NCBI GenBank assembly: GCA_963822485.1
Contig: CAWGHW010000017.1
Location: forward strand, 1 to 64,000
DNA length: 64,000 nt
Reading direction: 5' to 3'
Source: DASUBV01 sp963822485
GTDB taxonomy: Bacteria; Actinomycetota; Actinomycetes; Streptosporangiales; Streptosporangiaceae
The position numbers and the translations under genes are program-made. Below are positions 63,049 through 64,000 of the stretch, one piece after another (positions within the stretch are counted from its first letter, which is position 1; every line of letters begins with the position of its first letter). Under the pieces are notes generated by a model, which was given only the letters and a program-made list of their open reading frames with translations, ran no database searches and was not told the DNA's origin.

Positions 63049-64000
63049 ATGGGTGGTGCTGTGCACGTCGACCTGAACGGAGATCAGGACGAGCCGCAGA
63101 TCTCGGTTATCGGCGGCGGTTTACAGGCCGGCCGTCGGATAGAGGCCATGATGGCCACCAGGCGTGGTCGGCTGCGACACGTGGTGGTGCCCACCGAGGC
63201 CGAGGCTGTCGCCCTGACCAGGCGGTTCGGCGGTACCCCCGGCTGCGACTGGCGCCAGGCCGTCGAGGACCCGGGTGTCGACCTGGTGCTGGTGTGCACC
63301 CCGCCCAACGTGCATGCTGAGCAGACGATCGCCGCCCTGAACGCGGGAAAGCACGTGCTGTGCGAGAAGCCGCTGGCCCGCACCTCGGCGGAGGCCTGGG
63401 CGATGGTCCGGGCCGCCGAGAGCGGCCGGCCGGGTGCTGCACTGCGGCTTCAACCACCGGTTCCACCGGGGCACGGCCAGCGCCCTGGAGCGGTTGCGGG
63501 CCCGTGAGTTCGGTGCCGTGCTCGGCCTGCGCTGCGCCTACGGCATCGCCGGGCGCGACGGGTACGAGCGCGAATGGCGGGCCGATCCCGACGTGGTCGG
63601 CGGCGGCCAGCTAATGGAGCAGGGCATCCACGTCGTCGACCTGGCGCGGCAGGTCCTGGGCGAGGTCACCGAGGTCACCGGTGCGCTGAACGCCGACATG
63701 TTCTCGATTGAGCCGCTTGAGGACAACGCCTTCGTGCTCCTCCGGCATGAAGGGGGCGCGGTCACCTCGATCCACTCGTCGCTGACGCAATGGTCCAACC
63801 TGTTCCGGCTGGAATTCCTCTGCGCGGCTGCCGTGGTGGCGGTGCTCGGCCTCGGCTCCTCCTACGGCGATCAGCGGGTGGAGATCTCGCCCCGCACCGC
63901 TGGGCCCTTTCCGCACTGACACCAGCCACTTCCGCGGCGGGGACGGTTCCTGGCGGGCGGAGTGGGAGTACTTGCTGGCGGCGATCGAACGCGGCGGCCC
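63049..64000 (+). CDS. Gfo/Idh/MocA family oxidoreductase, partial, frame-disrupted
   Basis: About 317 residues to the window edge (ATG 63049 or GTG 63061). The Rossmann start is ISVIGGGLQAGRRIEAMMAT, then DLVLVCTPPNVHAEQTIAAL and the signature GKHVLCEKPLARTSAEAW with the catalytic Lys of EKP. After a frame change near 63430: GFNHRFHRGTASALERLRAR, GGGQLMEQGIHVVDLARQVL. After another near 63905: SHFRGGDGSWRAEWEYLLAA. The family oxidises or reduces sugars and cyclitols with NAD(P). Divergent from the sugar operon, it may supply the keto sugar for the DegT-type aminotransferase (inference). Confidence 0.82.

Overview
The window is high-GC DNA with GTG starts, four-base start/stop overlaps (ATGA, GTGA), two F420-type luciferase-like oxidoreductases, AfsR-like and YtrA-like regulators and many secreted proteins. 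This points to an actinomycete, probably a filamentous soil type; I cannot name a genus. No rRNA, tRNA or CRISPR array was recognised. At least a dozen clearly homologous proteins are split across frames by single-base indels, so either the assembly carries uncorrected indel errors or there is scattered pseudogenisation. I annotate such genes over their full span and say so.

Layout. (1) 1-10717: a LacI-controlled glycoside-uptake locus: GH5-like glycosidase (-), LacI regulator, solute-binding lipoprotein, two permeases, two ATPases, a BadF/NAGK-type kinase and a secreted clan GH-A glycosidase. Three copies of a CCGG-centred operator lie in front of the glycosidases and the transporter. (2) 10854-26952: alpha/beta hydrolase, GH18-like protein, NarL-type two-component system, a three-gene ABC-2 exporter whose first permease carries an extracellular lectin-like domain, a PAF-acetylhydrolase-like lipoprotein, a uridine-kinase-like enzyme, a phosphoesterase, a YtrA-type GntR regulator with a membrane-anchored partner, an ECF sigma factor with SnoaL-like tail, a YCII-like protein and an MFS exporter, ending at a strong terminator. 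(3) 27097-29639: a DUF4118/GAF/SpoIIE/HATPase signalling protein and a hypothetical gene.

(4) 30121-34939 is a near-symmetrical locus. A HTH/NB-ARC/TPR regulator sits in the middle, flanked by a roughly 90 bp imperfect inverted repeat and then by two outward-facing genes for homologous secreted proteins with six conserved cysteines. (5) 35544-46675: a second carbohydrate locus with a GntR DNA-binding domain joined to a solute-binding-protein-like sensor, a complete Dpp/Opp-type ABC transporter, a two-helix small membrane protein and a GH38 alpha-mannosidase. (6) 46782-50174: three tandem secreted proteins, each with seven repeats ending in a WNG-W motif (probable seven-bladed propellers). (7) 50472-54481: flavin/F420 and reductase genes. 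(8) 54482-55830: degenerate DNA with a transposase scrap.

(9) 55841-64000: a locus with locally lower GC at its left edge. It holds a double-hotdog thioesterase, a PhyH dioxygenase, a class I/II aminotransferase, a DegT/StrS aminotransferase, a HddA-like GHMP kinase, a HddC-like nucleotidyltransferase and a divergent Gfo/Idh/MocA oxidoreductase, with an IS110-type transposase remnant in between. It looks like the edge of an amino-sugar or heptose-containing specialised-metabolite or surface-glycan cluster continuing past the right end. The symmetrical regulator locus and this sugar cluster are the best candidates for something new.
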